This document shows positions 1 to 4,748 of a DNA stretch of 5,086 nt, piece by piece. Source of the stretch: CAZSTA01 sp964609495 [NCBI: uncultured bacterium] (GTDB lineage Bacteria > CAZSTA01). The notes under the pieces were generated by a model that ran no database searches, was not told where the DNA came from, and saw nothing but the letters and a program-made list of their open reading frames with translations. Position numbers and translations under genes: made by a program. The stretch spans positions 26,988-32,073 of the forward strand of contig CAZSTA010000017.1 of NCBI GenBank assembly GCA_964609495.1, in the 5' to 3' direction. Positions within the stretch are counted from its first letter, which is position 1. Each line of letters begins with the position of its first letter.

Positions 1-1
1 C

Positions 2-553
2 AAGATCCATGTTCGCTCCAGCTTTAATAATAACCGGGGAACTACTGTAGAAGGAGATACGGATATGATGGAAAAGGTTGTAGTGCGGGGGATCACTCAT
101 GATGCCAATGTAACTAAGATGGCTATGGTCTCCGTTCCCGATAGACCAGGTATAGCGGCCAGGTTATTTAAGGCCGTTGCCGCGAGGAATATAAATATCA
201 GGTTGATCGTCCAAGGGGTCACTACTCGTGGTAACAAAAGCGATATTTCATTCATCGTCTCTAAGGGCAACTTTGAGAAGGTTAAAAAGATCACTGAGGG
301 ACTGGTTGACGAGTTAGCCGCGGAGGGAGTGTTATATGATGAGGGAGTAGCCCTGGTTTCTATCGTGGGCTTGGGTATCGCTAATACTCCAGGGGTCGCC
401 GCAGATATGTTCGCGACCCTAGCGGCAGAAGAGATCAATATCGAGATGATCAGCACCTCGGAGATAAAGATATCCTGCCTCATTCGAGAAGAGGAAGTGA
501 ATAAAGCGGTCAAAGCTTTACATCAGAAATTTATCTCGGCTAGGGAGGAGTGA
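2..553 (+). CDS. lysC: Aspartokinase, C-terminal part with two ACT domains (5' end outside window)
   Basis: Aspartokinase phosphorylates aspartate with ATP, the first committed step towards Lys, Thr, Met and diaminopimelate, in the cytoplasm. The frame is open from base 2. Its first 21 codons (KIHVRSSFN..., then a short acidic linker) match the conserved end of the kinase domain, so the gene starts left of the window and the ATG at 65 is not the start of the full protein. After the linker comes VRGITHDANVTK, then two ACT domains at about residues 37-100 and 118-177 of the 183 visible. The second contains STSEIKISCLI, a hallmark of the effector-binding site in Lys/Thr-regulated aspartokinases (family knowledge). 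The effector itself cannot be read from sequence. The stop lies four bases before asd, and the asd ribosome site is inside this gene's last codons, so the two are almost certainly co-transcribed. Family call is secure. Confidence 0.93.
   Translation, partial: KIHVRSSFNNNRGTTVEGDTDMMEKVVVRGITHDANVTKMAMVSVPDRPGIAARLFKAVAARNINIRLIVQGVTTRGNKSDISFIVSKGNFEKVKKITEGLVDELAAEGVLYDEGVALVSIVGLGIANTPGVAADMFATLAAEEINIEMISTSEIKISCLIREEEVNKAVKALHQKFISAREE
51..67 (+). promoter_or_regulatory. Internal ribosome binding site and ATG for a possible aspartokinase beta subunit
   Basis: AAGGAG at 51-56 is followed by an 8-base spacer and ATG at 65-67, with a second in-frame ATG directly after it. Starting here would give a 162-residue protein made only of the linker and the two ACT domains. 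Aspartokinases of Bacillus subtilis and Corynebacterium glutamicum are known to be alpha2beta2 enzymes whose beta subunit is made from an in-frame internal start at this place in lysC. Spacing and position fit, but actual use is inferred. Confidence 0.5.
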
Positions 554-557
554 TCGA

Positions 558-1580
558 ATGTCCTATAATGTAGCTGTCGTAGGCGCAGGAATGGTGGGAA
601 AGGAGCTAGTTCGAGTCCTGAAGGAGAGAAAATTCCCTATCAATGATCTTAAGATATTAGCGACCAGAGAGCGTGATGAGGATATTTATGGCGAGACTTA
701 TCATGTGTTAAAGATAAGCGATGAGGAATTCGATGGAGTGCAGATCTCCCTCTTCGCGGGAAGGGAGGGGGAGAAGGGAGCTAGCAAGCAGTTTGGATTT
801 AAGGCCATAGAGAAGGGAGTAGTGGTCATCGATAATGCTTCTACTTTCCGTATGTATCCTGATATCCCTCTGATCGTTCCGGAGGTGAATCCCCATCGGT
901 TGACTAAAGAGGCTCGTTTCTATGCGAATCCCAACTGCTCAACTATTCAGTTAGTAGTGGCCTTAGCTCCCCTTCATCGAGCAGCGCGGATCAGAAGGAT
1001 CGTGGTATGCACCTATCAATCCGTCTCCGGTTGGGGACGCGCCGCCGTAGCCGAGTTGAGGAAACAGACTCCGCAAGCTCTCACAGGAGAAAGGGTGGAG
1101 GTCAATACAAGCATAATTCCTTATCAGATCGCCCTTAACGTCGTTCCTCAAATAGATAGCTTCTTAGAGGATGGTTATACCAAAGAGGAGCTCAAGATGA
1201 AGCAGGAGATGAGGAAGATCATAGAGGATGATAACATTCAAATCAGCACTACTACGGTAAGGGTCCCGGTCTTCATTGGTCATGCGGAAGCGGTCAACGT
1301 TGAGTTCGAGGATCGATTAACCGCAGATGAAGCTAGAACTATTCTCTCCAATCCTGAACAATCGCCCGGAGTAATGGTTATGGATGATCCAGCGAATAAA
1401 ATCTATCCCACTCCGCTTGATGCTGTAGGGCGCGATGAGGTCTTCGTAGGAAGGATTAGAGAGGATAGAAGCGTAGCCCACGGATTAAATATGTGGATTG
1501 TAGCGGATAATCTACGAAAGGGTGCGGCTACAAATGCGGTACAGATCGCGGAGATGCTGGTGGAGAAAGGGTTGATTTAG
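558..1580 (+). CDS. asd: Aspartate-semialdehyde dehydrogenase
   Basis: Reduces aspartyl-4-phosphate with NADPH to aspartate-4-semialdehyde, the branch point for lysine/diaminopimelate and for threonine/methionine synthesis; cytoplasmic. The 340-residue length is normal for the family. Visible motifs are the N-terminal nucleotide-binding loop VGAGMVG (residues 8-14), the segment VVVIDNAST (88-96), the active-site motif NPNCST with catalytic Cys127, TYQSVSG with Gln154, and RVPVFIGH with Arg235 and His242 as the likely substrate-binding Arg and general-base His. All expected catalytic residues are present, so the enzyme should be active. The ATG at 558 is supported by GGGAGGAG at 543-550 with a 7-base spacer, inside the end of the upstream aspartokinase gene, which implies translational coupling. 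No diaminopimelate gene such as dapA follows; a structured non-coding region does. Confidence 0.96.
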   Translation: MSYNVAVVGAGMVGKELVRVLKERKFPINDLKILATRERDEDIYGETYHVLKISDEEFDGVQISLFAGREGEKGASKQFGFKAIEKGVVVIDNASTFRMYPDIPLIVPEVNPHRLTKEARFYANPNCSTIQLVVALAPLHRAARIRRIVVCTYQSVSGWGRAAVAELRKQTPQALTGERVEVNTSIIPYQIALNVVPQIDSFLEDGYTKEELKMKQEMRKIIEDDNIQISTTTVRVPVFIGHAEAVNVEFEDRLTADEARTILSNPEQSPGVMVMDDPANKIYPTPLDAVGRDEVFVGRIREDRSVAHGLNMWIVADNLRKGAATNAVQIAEMLVEKGLI

Positions 1581-1648
1581 AATCCTCATCTTGACATTTC
1601 AAAAACATGCAACTTTTTCGGTGATTTGTATTATTATATATAAGTGGA

Positions 1649-1695
1649 GGCTACTATCTATAATCTGTATTTGGCCACTTGGATTATAGTTAGCC
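1649..1695 (+). other. Structured leader or 3'-UTR hairpin with alternative pairings
   Basis: CTATAATC (1658-1665) pairs perfectly with GATTATAG (1682-1689). GGCTA (1649-1653) can extend the stem by pairing with TAGCC (1691-1695), leaving CTAT bulged on one side and T on the other. A competing stem is AAGTGG (1642-1647) with CCACTT (1675-1680). In addition GCCACT at 1674-1679 repeats the left arm of the downstream terminator and could pair with its right arm. It may be the 3'-UTR of the asd operon or part of an attenuator leader for the gene at 1834. It matches no riboswitch class I recognise. Confidence 0.4.
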
Positions 1696-1707
1696 AATAG
1701 TGAAACC

Positions 1708-1740
1708 AGCCACTAATGTTTATTAGTGGCTATTTTTATT
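1708..1740 (+). terminator. Rho-independent terminator
   Basis: AGCCACTAAT (1708-1717) and ATTAGTGGCT (1722-1731) form a perfect 10-bp stem with a 4-base loop GTTT, followed by ATTTTTATT. It lies 128 bases after the asd stop and 94 bases before the next start codon. It most simply ends the lysC-asd transcript. Given the competing pairings just upstream, it could instead be a conditional terminator in a leader for the next gene. Confidence 0.82.
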
Positions 1741-1742
1741 TA

Positions 1743-1753
1743 TAAGGAGGTGA
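1743..1753 (+). promoter_or_regulatory. Orphan Shine-Dalgarno-like sequence
   Basis: TAAGGAGGTGA is complementary to essentially the whole 3' end of 16S rRNA, yet no usable start codon follows. The only downstream candidate is the GTG inside the motif, whose frame stops after three codons. The real ribosome site of the next gene is a separate AGGAGG at 1820-1825. The motif may be a standby ribosome site, a remnant, or one arm of an RNA structure, since AGGAG here can pair with CTCCT at 1771-1775. Confidence 0.35.
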
Positions 1754-1766
1754 AGATCTAACTCTA

Positions 1767-1816
1767 ATCTCTCCTAATTCGGAGAGATAACTCCAAATCT
1801 TATCCGAAGAGATTTG
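1767..1816 (+). other. Two tandem hairpins upstream of the Tat-signal gene
   Basis: Hairpin one is ATCTCTCC (1767-1774) with GGAGAGAT (1781-1788), loop TAATTC. Hairpin two is CAAATCT (1794-1800) with AGATTTG (1810-1816), a 9-base loop. Both stems are perfect and neither is followed by a T-run, so they are not terminators. They occupy the 5'-UTR just before the ribosome site at 1820-1825. Pyrimidine runs in the stems (TCTCCT, ACTCC) could alternatively mask a Shine-Dalgarno. A role in translational control is inference. Confidence 0.45.
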
Positions 1817-1833
1817 TAAAGGAGGATAGAAAG

Positions 1834-2388
1834 ATGTCCGAGAATAAGATAACGAGAAGGAAGTTTATGGAACTTCTAGCTGAGGTGGGATTAGCAGCTT
1901 GGCTAGCGCCTAAGTTCCTCATCACTCCGGCTTATGCCGCTGAGGCCGATGAGCTATTGAAAGAGATGGTCAGGGAGGATTTGATAGTTGATGGAGTGCT
2001 GACGAGCGTTTTAGGCACCTCCGCAATAGAGGTCTCGCCCAGAAACTTCAAGTATTTGACCGCCGCCTCTCAGAGGAAGGATTCGATAAAGCTTTGGCTT
2101 CCTAGCGAGATGGATGATTTAGCCAGGGAATTAGCTCAATACAAGGGTCGAAAGGTCCGAGCCATCCTTTCCCCAGATAGGGCCTTTGTGGTTGTTATAG
2201 TAATAGTAGGAGTAAAGCTTCCTCCGATCATTTGCTATATACCCGCCCCTGATGTGTTCCTAGATAATATCAGGGTAAGACCTGGTATGTATGGCGACAT
2301 AAAGCTTCAAGATCAACTACTTGATTCCTTCGTGAGAGAGGGATTGCTCGACAAGGGAGTGGCGGAATTCGTTCGCCGGGCTAGATAA
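1834..2388 (+). CDS. Tat-exported protein of unknown function
   Basis: I do not recognise the mature part of this 184-residue protein. The N-terminus is a typical twin-arginine signal: T7-R8-R9-K10-F11-M12, a hydrophobic stretch at about 13-30, then TPAYAAEA with a likely signal-peptidase cut after A35 or A36. The mature protein of about 149 residues would therefore be folded in the cytoplasm and exported, often a sign of a cofactor or partner acquired before export (family knowledge). It is mixed alpha/beta, with a very hydrophobic strand VVVIVIVGV at 119-127 and one cysteine, C134, in PPIICYIP. No metal-binding or repeat motif is visible. AGGAGG at 1820-1825 supports the ATG with an 8-base spacer. 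A radical SAM/SPASM gene follows 77 bases downstream, so this protein may be its substrate or partner, but a purely positional link is equally possible. Confidence 0.8.
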   Translation: MSENKITRRKFMELLAEVGLAAWLAPKFLITPAYAAEADELLKEMVREDLIVDGVLTSVLGTSAIEVSPRNFKYLTAASQRKDSIKLWLPSEMDDLARELAQYKGRKVRAILSPDRAFVVVIVIVGVKLPPIICYIPAPDVFLDNIRVRPGMYGDIKLQDQLLDSFVREGLLDKGVAEFVRRAR

Positions 2389-2411
2389 TAATAGTTGCTA
2401 CTCGAAATCGC

Positions 2412-2444
2412 AAGGAGCCTGTTCCAATGAGGAATAGGCTCCTT
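2412..2444 (+). other. 14-bp intercistronic hairpin with a decoy ATG in the loop
   Basis: AAGGAGCCTGTTCC (2412-2425) pairs with GGAATAGGCTCCTT (2431-2444) along its whole length, with one G-U wobble and a 5-base loop AATGA. The loop contains ATG 2427-2429, in frame with the radical SAM gene 13 codons ahead of its better start. No T-run follows (AAAATTACC), so it is a weak terminator at best. It may protect or separate the two halves of a bicistronic mRNA, or attenuate expression of the second gene. Confidence 0.7.
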
Positions 2445-2465
2445 AAAATTACCTGGAGGAGATCA

Positions 2466-3479
2466 ATGAGTGATCGAGGACAAACCTTCATCTTAGAGGT
2501 TACCGAAGGATGTAATAATAATTGTATTCACTGTTATAATATCTGGAGGAAAGCAGGAAGATCGAGAGAAGGAGAGATGAGCGCCGCGGAGATCAGAGAT
2601 CTCATCCTCAAATTGAAGAATGAGGTGAAGATCGGAACGATAGGGATCTCAGGAGGCGAGCCTTTTGTCCGAGATGATATTCTGGAGATAGCCTCCTCTA
2701 TAGCCGACGAGGAGATCGCCTTATTGATCTTAACCAACGGCACCATGCTGACGAGGGAGAAGGTCGAGGCTACCTATCTCTACTCATCCTATGAGGTCCC
2801 TATTCTAAGCTATAAGAGAGAAGTTCATAATCGGCTAGTTAGGGCGGAGGCTTTCGATAAAACTATTAAGGGAATTGCCAACATCTGCCATTATGGAGGT
2901 AGCTGGTATGCCTCTTTCGTGGCGACTAAACTTAACTATGCTGATCTAATGAAGACTGCGGAATTGGCGATAGCCTTTGGAACTAGAGGATTTATGTTCA
3001 ATCGCTTAAACTTAAGCGAGGCAAACATAAGATATGCCGATCTCCTAATGCCAACAGTTGATATGTTGAAGGAAAATCTGGATACTTTATGTTCGTTAGC
3101 TGATAAATATGAACTCCCTATATCCTTAGGAGTCCCAATTCCTCCTTGCCTAATAGATATTAGAGATTATCCAGAGCTTCACTTCGGCTGGTGTCCTGCT
3201 GGGAGGGAAGGCTCCTATTATACGATCGATCCTCGGGGTAATCTTAGAATATGTAATCACTCCGCGGTTATTTTGGGGAATCTGCGGGAGGAATCTTTCA
3301 ACGAGCTTGCTGATAAGCCTTATGTCCACAAGTTCAGAGATGCTTTGCCCAGATATTGTCAGAACTGCGAATCCGAGTTTAGAGATGAGTGTCGAGGAGG
3401 CTGTAAAGCCGCCTCCGAAGTTTGTTATCATACTATAGATGAGGTCGATCCTTTTGTAAAGATATCTCTAGGGAGGTAG
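2466..3479 (+). CDS. Radical SAM/SPASM domain enzyme
   Basis: Predicted cytoplasmic iron-sulphur enzyme that cleaves S-adenosylmethionine to start radical chemistry, usually on a peptide or protein in SPASM families. Residues from M1 at 2466: the radical SAM cluster motif C16-x3-C20-x2-C23, then GGEP at 63-66 for SAM binding, with a partial TIM barrel to about 225. The C-terminal SPASM part has C243-x14-G258-x4-C263, then C298-x2-C301-x7-C309-x3-C313 and C320. That is all seven cysteines expected for two auxiliary 4Fe-4S clusters, although the x7 gap is longer than the x5 of the usual motif. Length is 337 residues. I prefer this start because GGAGG at 2455-2459 lies six bases before it; the in-frame ATG at 2427 adds 13 residues but sits in a hairpin loop. 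It resembles PqqE-like SPASM maturases in general, but the substrate is unknown. The neighbouring Tat-signal protein is the obvious candidate. Confidence 0.9.
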   Translation: MSDRGQTFILEVTEGCNNNCIHCYNIWRKAGRSREGEMSAAEIRDLILKLKNEVKIGTIGISGGEPFVRDDILEIASSIADEEIALLILTNGTMLTREKVEATYLYSSYEVPILSYKREVHNRLVRAEAFDKTIKGIANICHYGGSWYASFVATKLNYADLMKTAELAIAFGTRGFMFNRLNLSEANIRYADLLMPTVDMLKENLDTLCSLADKYELPISLGVPIPPCLIDIRDYPELHFGWCPAGREGSYYTIDPRGNLRICNHSAVILGNLREESFNELADKPYVHKFRDALPRYCQNCESEFRDECRGGCKAASEVCYHTIDEVDPFVKISLGR

Positions 3480-3544
3480 AGCATTCGGGATTGAATTTGT
3501 CCCTAATCCGGGCAATTCGTAAGAAGATCAGACGATTTATTTTT

Positions 3545-3555
3545 AGGAGGTGATC
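3545..3555 (+). promoter_or_regulatory. Very strong Shine-Dalgarno of the DNRLRE gene
   Basis: AGGAGGTGATC ends four bases before the ATG at 3560, so the AGGAGG core is spaced 9 bases from it, nearly the full complement of the 16S 3' end. It fixes the start of the next gene and predicts efficient translation. A weak promoter-like pair (TTGTCC at 3497, TAAGAA at 3520, spacer 17) lies upstream, but it is not convincing enough to call. Confidence 0.8.
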
Positions 3556-3559
3556 AAGT

Positions 3560-4180
3560 ATGAAACGTTTAGTTGTCTTAATGACCCTATCCCTGATCCT
3601 GTTGGGCTTGATCCTGACGGGAGCGGTCTGTGATGGAGGAACTACAACTGTTACAGTCAATTTGCCTACTAAGCAAGAGACCTACCTCGGAAGCGCATCT
3701 CCGGATGTAGTTCGTCCCCCCATACCTGGAGTGGGACCCGATCTCTTCCCCTGTGGCGTTGGCTACGGTACTCATAGGGACCTCTTTCAATTTGATTTTG
3801 CTAATATCCCCGCTGGCTCCACCATAAAGAGGGCTGAGATGATCCTATTCGTTTATAAGGTATATGGAGGGAGCGAATCTTATCGGGCGCATCGCATAAA
3901 TAAATCTTGGGACGAGGCTACCGCAACTTGGAATAGTTCTGCTGGTGATTTTGATCCAACGCCTGCGGATACGAAAACCATCACGGGTATAGGAGGAATA
4001 TGGGTTTCGTGGGACATAACCGCTCTGGTACAGGCTTGGTTGGACGCTCCGACTCGTGATTTTGGAGTGATGGTTCGTTCCCCAGAAGAGGCTAATGGAG
4101 GCTATGTTCTATTCGCCTCCTCAGATTATATGGATTTCTCCCACCATCCTCAGGTGAAGGTGACCTATATTAGCCCATAG
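3560..4180 (+). CDS. Secreted single-domain DNRLRE (CBM96-like) protein
   Basis: A 206-residue exported protein. Residues 1-22 form a Sec signal: MKR, then a run of Leu/Ile/Val up to LTGAVC. C24 is at a lipobox-like place, but -1 is Val rather than Gly/Ala/Ser, so lipidation is doubtful. Residues 35-205 form one DNRLRE domain, a beta-sandwich found in many cell-surface proteins and related to carbohydrate-binding module CBM96. Seen features are the opening QETYLGSASPD (39-49), FQFDFANIPAGSTIKRAEM (76-94), SWDEATATWN (116-125), VSWDITALVQAW (149-160), DFGVMVRS (167-174) and the closing HPQVKVTY (196-203). No catalytic domain is attached, so it is probably a surface-binding or structural protein. 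The ligand is unknown. It follows the radical SAM gene by 80 bases with no terminator visible between, so co-transcription is possible but a functional link is not shown. Confidence 0.85.
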   Translation: MKRLVVLMTLSLILLGLILTGAVCDGGTTTVTVNLPTKQETYLGSASPDVVRPPIPGVGPDLFPCGVGYGTHRDLFQFDFANIPAGSTIKRAEMILFVYKVYGGSESYRAHRINKSWDEATATWNSSAGDFDPTPADTKTITGIGGIWVSWDITALVQAWLDAPTRDFGVMVRSPEEANGGYVLFASSDYMDFSHHPQVKVTYISP

Positions 4181-4285
4181 AGGAAGATTTGTGGGGGAAA
4201 TTTTTATTCCTTCTTTACAACTAATAGAATAGGCTGAAATTCAGAGAGAAGAAGTAAGAAAATATAAAAGTTAATTTCGCAGTAT

Positions 4286-4319
4286 ATCTCATCCCTCGGT
4301 TCTCTCCGGGGGATGAGAT
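4286..4319 (+). other. 14-bp hairpin without a T-run
   Basis: ATCTCATCCCTCGG (4286-4299) pairs with CCGGGGGATGAGAT (4306-4319) with one U-G wobble and loop TTCTCT. It lies about 105 bases after the DNRLRE stop. The bases after it on either strand are not T-rich (CTCACAACACC on the + side), so it is not a standard terminator, although it may end or stabilise the upstream transcript. No coding potential was seen in 4181-4355. Confidence 0.55.
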
Positions 4320-4346
4320 CTCACAACACCAAGCCTTTCCTCAAAA

Positions 4347-4355
4347 AGTGCTGAT
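4347..4355 (+). repeat. Left 9-bp direct repeat (probable target-site duplication)
   Basis: AGTGCTGAT here is identical to 4526-4534. The match ends sharply on both sides (A versus C before, G versus T after), as expected of a target duplication around an insertion. Confidence 0.6.
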
Positions 4356-4525
4356 GGATGCATATAAAATTAGGGACTTGGAAAACATCGGATATCATCC
4401 CCAGCTCCTCCTCTTAAAGGAGAGGAGAAATTGAAATGTAGATGAAGAGAGATAACCCTTCCTTTCCTCTGAGAAGAGGAAGGCAAGGGAAGTAAGATAT
4501 CAGGTCCCCGATTCTATATGCTTCC
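4356..4525. mobile_element. MITE-like non-coding insertion with terminal inverted repeats
   Basis: A 170-bp element bounded by 25-bp imperfect inverted repeats, 4356-4380 and 4501-4525, matching at 20 of 25 positions and both starting GGA from the outside with GCATATA/TATATGC and GGGAC/GTCCC blocks. GATATC at 4391-4396 and 4496-4501 continues the symmetry inward. The ends abut exact 9-bp direct repeats. It encodes no transposase. The longest frames starting with ATG are under 20 codons and have no ribosome site. Inside is a 15-bp stem at 4456-4489 and a smaller pyrimidine/purine inverted repeat around 4404-4427. This matches a miniature inverted-repeat element moved by a transposase encoded elsewhere. 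Some IS families, for example IS4 and ISLre2 groups, make 9-bp duplications, but no family can be assigned. Alternatively it is a highly structured RNA with chance flanking repeats. Confidence 0.62.
4456..4489 (+). other. Internal hairpin of the MITE-like element
   Basis: CCCTTCCTTTCCTCT (4456-4470) pairs with AGAGGAAGGCAAGGG (4475-4489) over 15 positions, with one C-C mismatch and one G-U pair, and a GAGA loop (a GNRA-type tetraloop). It lies in the right half of the 170-bp element, so the whole would fold into a long basal stem enclosing inner hairpins. Confidence 0.6.
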
Positions 4526-4534
4526 AGTGCTGAT
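4526..4534 (+). repeat. Right 9-bp direct repeat (probable target-site duplication)
   Basis: AGTGCTGAT, an exact copy of 4347-4355, directly abutting the right inverted repeat of the 170-bp element. Confidence 0.6.
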
Positions 4535-4542
4535 TGAAAAAT

Positions 4543-4571
4543 TTGAAAAATTTTTGAATCTGTGATATAAT
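4543..4571 (+). promoter_or_regulatory. Sigma-70/sigma-A type promoter for the downstream unknown gene
   Basis: -35 TTGAAA (4543-4548), 17-base spacer, -10 TATAAT (4566-4571): a perfect -10 and a 4-of-6 -35. Transcription would begin near 4578, giving an untranslated leader of about 170 bases. Two tandem copies of GAAAAATTT (4536-4544, 4545-4553) overlap the -35 region and give an A/T-tract setting resembling an UP element. The promoter starts eight bases past the right direct repeat of the insertion-like element. Confidence 0.7.
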
Positions 4572-4748
4572 TAAGTAACAAATCAAACTAGTAATAAATT
4601 GAATGTAAGATATATACTATAAATTATCAAGATAGATTTGACTAAAGATTAGACTTTTTCTCAGAGAATAGATGAGTTGTCGGTATCTTCGATAAGTATA
4701 GTAATATCAACAACCTTAATATTACCTTTGGTCGAAGGGGGTATTTTT

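Noticed and set aside
97-513. Long open frame on the minus strand opposite aspartokinase
   Set aside because: It is a shadow frame. The plus frame encodes clear ACT domains, and the minus translation has no recognisable domain or ribosome site. Other minus-strand frames in the window fail for the same reason.
65-553. A complete stand-alone ACT-domain protein starting at ATG 65
   Set aside because: The same frame is open to the window edge and its upstream codons encode the conserved end of the aspartokinase kinase domain, so this is the 3' part of a longer gene. Internal initiation remains possible and is reported separately.
1591-1619. TTGACA at 1591 as a promoter -35 element
   Set aside because: No acceptable -10 box lies 16-18 bases downstream (the hexamer there is TTTTTC). 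The A/T-rich stretch at 1629-1643 is too far away and lacks its own -35.
2427-2465. ATG 2427 as the start of the radical SAM protein
   Set aside because: It lies in the loop of a 14-bp hairpin, while ATG 2466 has GGAGG at ideal spacing. The extra 13 residues are basic and unlike the family's N-terminus.
1834-3479. Anaerobic sulfatase-type maturation (CxPxR or SxPxR target in the neighbour)
   Set aside because: The Tat-signal protein has SPDR at 112-115 but not the C/S-x-P-x-R spacing, and no sulfatase fold is recognisable.
3483-3513. Inverted repeat around GGGATT / AATCCGGG after the radical SAM gene as a terminator
   Set aside because: Only about five contiguous pairs form, with bulges, and no T-run follows.
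4359-4495. Short reading frames inside the insertion-like element (ATG 4359, 19 codons; ATG 4442, 17 codons)
   Set aside because: Both are very short, lack well-placed ribosome sites, and overlap inverted-repeat structure that explains the sequence better.
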